47,500 nt of DNA from Deinococcus sp. YIM 77859 (lineage in GTDB: Bacteria; Deinococcota; Deinococci; Deinococcales; Deinococcaceae): the NCBI RefSeq assembly GCF_000745175.1, contig NZ_JQNI01000002.1:1325001-1372500 (forward strand). Reading direction: 5' to 3'. The translations under genes were made by a program, and so were the position numbers. Below the pieces are notes generated by a model. That model was not told where the DNA came from. It did no database searches and saw nothing but the letters and a program-made list of their open reading frames with translations. Positions 42,475-47,500 of the stretch are shown one piece after another (within the stretch, counting starts at the first letter, position 1; every line of letters begins with the position of its first letter).

Positions 42475-42479
42475 TGAAT
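42454..42479. promoter_or_regulatory. Palindromic operator over the fabH -35 box
   Basis: TTGAAC-N4-GTTCAA is a perfect inverted repeat (42459-42474), extended by outer ATTC/GAAT arms to 42454-42479. It lies across the -35 and spacer of the fab promoter, where a bound repressor would block RNA polymerase. TetR-type fatty-acid regulators use similar sites; the regulator is not in the window. Confidence 0.65.
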
Positions 42480-42518
42480 ACTCCGGGTGAGACGGCCAGG
42501 CCGGTGCCCACAATCCAC

Positions 42519-42551
42519 AAAAGGCGGCGAGCCCAGCTGGACGCGCCGCCT
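42519..42551 (-). terminator. Intrinsic terminator of tig
   Basis: AGGCGGCG/CGCCGCCT, 8 bp (42522-42529 with 42544-42551), followed on the minus strand by TTTTGTGG. It separates tig from the fab operon. Confidence 0.75.
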
Positions 42552-42565
42552 CTATGGGGTAGGAA

Positions 42566-43900
<1,335 letters not shown>

Positions 43901-43943
43901 ACCTCTCCCATCCTGCCTGCCGCCACCACCGAAACGAGCGGTA

Positions 43944-43978
<35 letters not shown>

Positions 43979-44077
43979 GCCTAGCTGGATTCGCCCAAAA
44001 GGGCCCTGGCCCGGGGGCACGCGACATGCCGCCGCGCATCATAGTGCCTCAGCTGCCCTTTGCGCGATACCGGCAGG

Positions 44078-44107
44078 AAAAAACGCGGCCCGCCGAGAAG
44101 CCGCGTT
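44078..44107 (-). terminator. Terminator after tRNA-Leu
   Basis: AACGCGGC/GCCGCGTT, 8 bp, 10-nt loop, followed on the minus strand by a run of T (44083-44078). Strong intrinsic terminator 18 bp after the tRNA 3' end. Confidence 0.88.
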
Positions 44108-44125
44108 CTTCCTGTTGGTGTCTGC

Positions 44126-44211
<86 letters not shown>

Positions 44212-44212
44212 G

Positions 44213-44243
44213 AAAAAAATCCCCGGCCACGTGGCGACCGGGA
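44213..44243 (-). terminator. Terminator between tRNA-His and tRNA-Leu
   Basis: CCCGG/CCGGG stem enclosing the palindrome GCCAC/GTGGC, then GATTTTTTT on the minus strand (T run 44219-44213). The T run is just upstream of the tRNA-Leu 5' end. Confidence 0.75.
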
Positions 44244-44325
<82 letters not shown>

Positions 44326-44437
44326 ACAGGCGCGCCCTCGCAGGCCCGCACATTGTAGGGGAGCCGGCGCGGGGTGTCAATGCGGGGGAGCAGGCCACGG
44401 CGCCCCCCGGGGTTTCTCTTCTCCCCTCTTCTGGCGC

Positions 44438-44443
44438 TACCCT
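44438..44443 (+). promoter_or_regulatory. Candidate -10 (TACCCT) of the acyl-CoA dehydrogenase gene
   Basis: TACCCT ends 10 nt before the ATG at 44454, so the leader would be at most a few nucleotides. Confidence 0.4.
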
Positions 44444-44453
44444 GGAATGACCT

Positions 44454-45596
44454 ATGGACTTCAACCTGCCCGGAGACCTGCGGGAGATGCAGGCGACGAT
44501 TCGCGACTTTATGCTTGGTGCTGTCGAGGCGCGCGCCCACGAGATCGAGGAGACGAACCGGATTCCGCCCGAGCTGCTGAGGCAGGCTGCCGAACTTGGC
44601 CTCTTTGGGCTCAGCATTCCCGAGGAGTACGGCGGCGTTGGTCTGAGCATGCTGGGCCGCTGCGCCGTCTACGAGGCGATGGGGCAGGGGCATATGGGCT
44701 TCGGCGGGGTGATCAGCGCGCACGCCTCCATCGGCACCAGCGGGCTGGTCAAACTGGGGACCGAGGAGCAAAAACGGCGTTTTCTCCCCCGCATGGCAAG
44801 CGGCGAATGCATCGCGGGCTTCGCGATCACCGAGCCGTCCAGCGGGTCGGACGCCGCCAATATCCGCACCCGGGCCCAGAAACGCGGCGACGTGTACGTG
44901 CTCAACGGAACCAAGCACTACATCTCCAACGCCCCGATAGCCGGACTGCTGACGGTCATCGCGGTCACCGATCCCACCCAGGGCACGCGCGGCATGAGCG
45001 CCTTTCTGGTCGAGCCGCAGCGCACGCCCGGCGTCACCATCGGCAAGATTGACGAGAAGATGGGCCAGAAGGGGGCCCTCTCCTCCGAAGTGATCTTTCA
45101 GGACGCGGAAATTCCCGCGGAAAACCTCCTTGGCCCCGAACACCTGGGCTACCGCGAGGCGCTGGGCATCCTGACGAACGGGCGGGTGGGAATCGCCGCG
45201 CGTTCGACGGGGGCGATGCAGCGCCTGCTCGATCTCTCGGTTCATCACGCCCAGACGCGCGAGCAGTTCGGGCAGCCCATCGCCGAGTTCCAAGCGGTGC
45301 AGTTTATGCTCGCCGAGATGGAGGTTGCCCTCCAGACGAGCCGGGTGCTGTGGCAAAAGGTCGCCTGGATGGTCGACCAGGGACAGGACGTGCGCCGTAT
45401 GGCCAGTGTGGCGAAGTACCACGCGACCGAGATGCTCTCGCAGGTGGCGGACAAGGCCGTGCAGATCGCGGGTGGCATGGGCTATATGAAGGAGTCGCCC
45501 GTGGAGCGCTTCTACCGTGACCAGCGCCTTCTGCGAATCTACGAGGGCACCAGCGAGATTCAAAAGGTGATCATCGCGCGCAGCCTGCTCGCCTGA
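44454..45596 (+). CDS. Acyl-CoA dehydrogenase
   Basis: 380 residues. FAD-dependent alpha,beta-dehydrogenation of acyl-CoA in fatty-acid or branched-chain degradation. Family signatures: GFAITEPSSGSDAANIRT (FAD and substrate binding), QIAGGMGYMKESPVERFYRD, and the catalytic-base segment LRIYEGTSEIQKVIIAR with the Glu of YEGTSE. Chain length and substrate cannot be told from sequence. The start is fixed by the family N terminus FNLPGDLREMQATIRDF. It stands alone, between the tRNA genes and lon. Confidence 0.92.
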   Translation: MDFNLPGDLREMQATIRDFMLGAVEARAHEIEETNRIPPELLRQAAELGLFGLSIPEEYGGVGLSMLGRCAVYEAMGQGHMGFGGVISAHASIGTSGLVKLGTEEQKRRFLPRMASGECIAGFAITEPSSGSDAANIRTRAQKRGDVYVLNGTKHYISNAPIAGLLTVIAVTDPTQGTRGMSAFLVEPQRTPGVTIGKIDEKMGQKGALSSEVIFQDAEIPAENLLGPEHLGYREALGILTNGRVGIAARSTGAMQRLLDLSVHHAQTREQFGQPIAEFQAVQFMLAEMEVALQTSRVLWQKVAWMVDQGQDVRRMASVAKYHATEMLSQVADKAVQIAGGMGYMKESPVERFYRDQRLLRIYEGTSEIQKVIIARSLLA

Positions 45597-45717
45597 ACGC
45601 GGCCATCAACGCTCAACGTTCCGTCAGCCTTTCGTGAGGGTTGTGTCAGCTGGCGGAGCGTAGGGTTTTGATGTGGCCAGCGCGCTTTGAGTCACGTCTT
45701 CAAGCCAAGGCGAGGGC

Positions 45718-45746
45718 TTGCTCCTGGCCCCGAAAGTTGATATAGT
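45718..45746 (+). promoter_or_regulatory. Promoter of lon
   Basis: TTGCTC (45718-45723), exactly 17 bp, TATAGT (45741-45746). Predicts a 5' leader of about 68 nt. Confidence 0.65.
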
Positions 45747-45756
45747 TGCACTCAAG
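45736..45756. promoter_or_regulatory. HspR-like inverted repeat over the lon -10
   Basis: GTTGATA-N7-ACTCAAG; the HAIR consensus is CTTGAGT-N7-ACTCAAG. The right half is perfect and the left keeps TTGA. It overlaps the -10 box, as expected for repression. An imperfect second copy, TTTGAGT with TCAAG, lies at 45685-45704 with 2 bp shorter spacing. Confidence 0.6.
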
Positions 45757-45820
45757 TTTCATGGCATGCTCTGTGCCAGAAACCTCTTACCAGAACGACC
45801 TTCGGGCGAAAGGAGTCTCC

Positions 45821-47500
<1,680 letters not shown>

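Overview
The window is a high-GC bacterial chromosome segment, best explained as Deinococcus (a D. geothermalis-like genome). The basis is the gene repertoire: a Ctc-type L25, RNase R with arginine-rich tails, a second-type TrpRS, futalosine menaquinone synthesis, Ohr, MutM and a HspR-like heat-shock site. Promoters support it too: many TANNNT -10 boxes sit only 6-7 nt before the start codon, the leaderless arrangement known from Deinococcus. No insertion sequence, prophage or CRISPR array was seen.

Layout. 1-5.4 kb: rplY diverging from efp, then accB-accC, two small hypotheticals and exonuclease III. 5.4-13.2 kb: RNase R, an App1-type phosphatase, a short-chain dehydrogenase, a secreted subtilisin-like protease, a tiny two-helix membrane protein and a Rieske ferredoxin. 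13.3-19.8 kb: a six-gene operon for pentose-oligosaccharide uptake and cleavage (binding protein, two permeases, secreted GH43, degenerate M24 protein, cytoplasmic GH43), with no ATPase gene. 19.8-30.9 kb: VOC dioxygenase-like protein, a membrane protein behind an unusual hairpin-rich leader, prs, dnaJ, trpS with an attenuator, tdh, two small unknowns, mqnB, ohr, and a flotillin/NfeD pair. 31.0-37.8 kb: pdxH-mutM diverging from pcp, a TPR-BTAD regulator diverging from a 48-residue exported peptide, and ppk1. 37.9-44.3 kb (minus strand): fabH-fabD-fabG-acpP-fabF, trigger factor, tRNA-Leu(UAG) and tRNA-His(GUG). 44.4-47.5 kb: acyl-CoA dehydrogenase and the 5' part of lon, which runs off the window.

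The strongest discovery candidate is upstream of trpS: a 12-codon leader peptide with three consecutive Trp codons, followed by mutually exclusive hairpins and an intrinsic terminator. This is a complete ribosome-mediated attenuator, and its leader peptide itself appears leaderless. Next is the TPR-BTAD regulator paired with an exported small peptide through one symmetric -10 element, an arrangement reminiscent of peptide quorum-sensing cassettes. Other regulatory signals are a palindrome over the fabH -35 box, HspR-like inverted repeats before dnaJ and lon, a palindrome over the VOC gene -35 box, and a run of tetraloop hairpins at 20698-20753.
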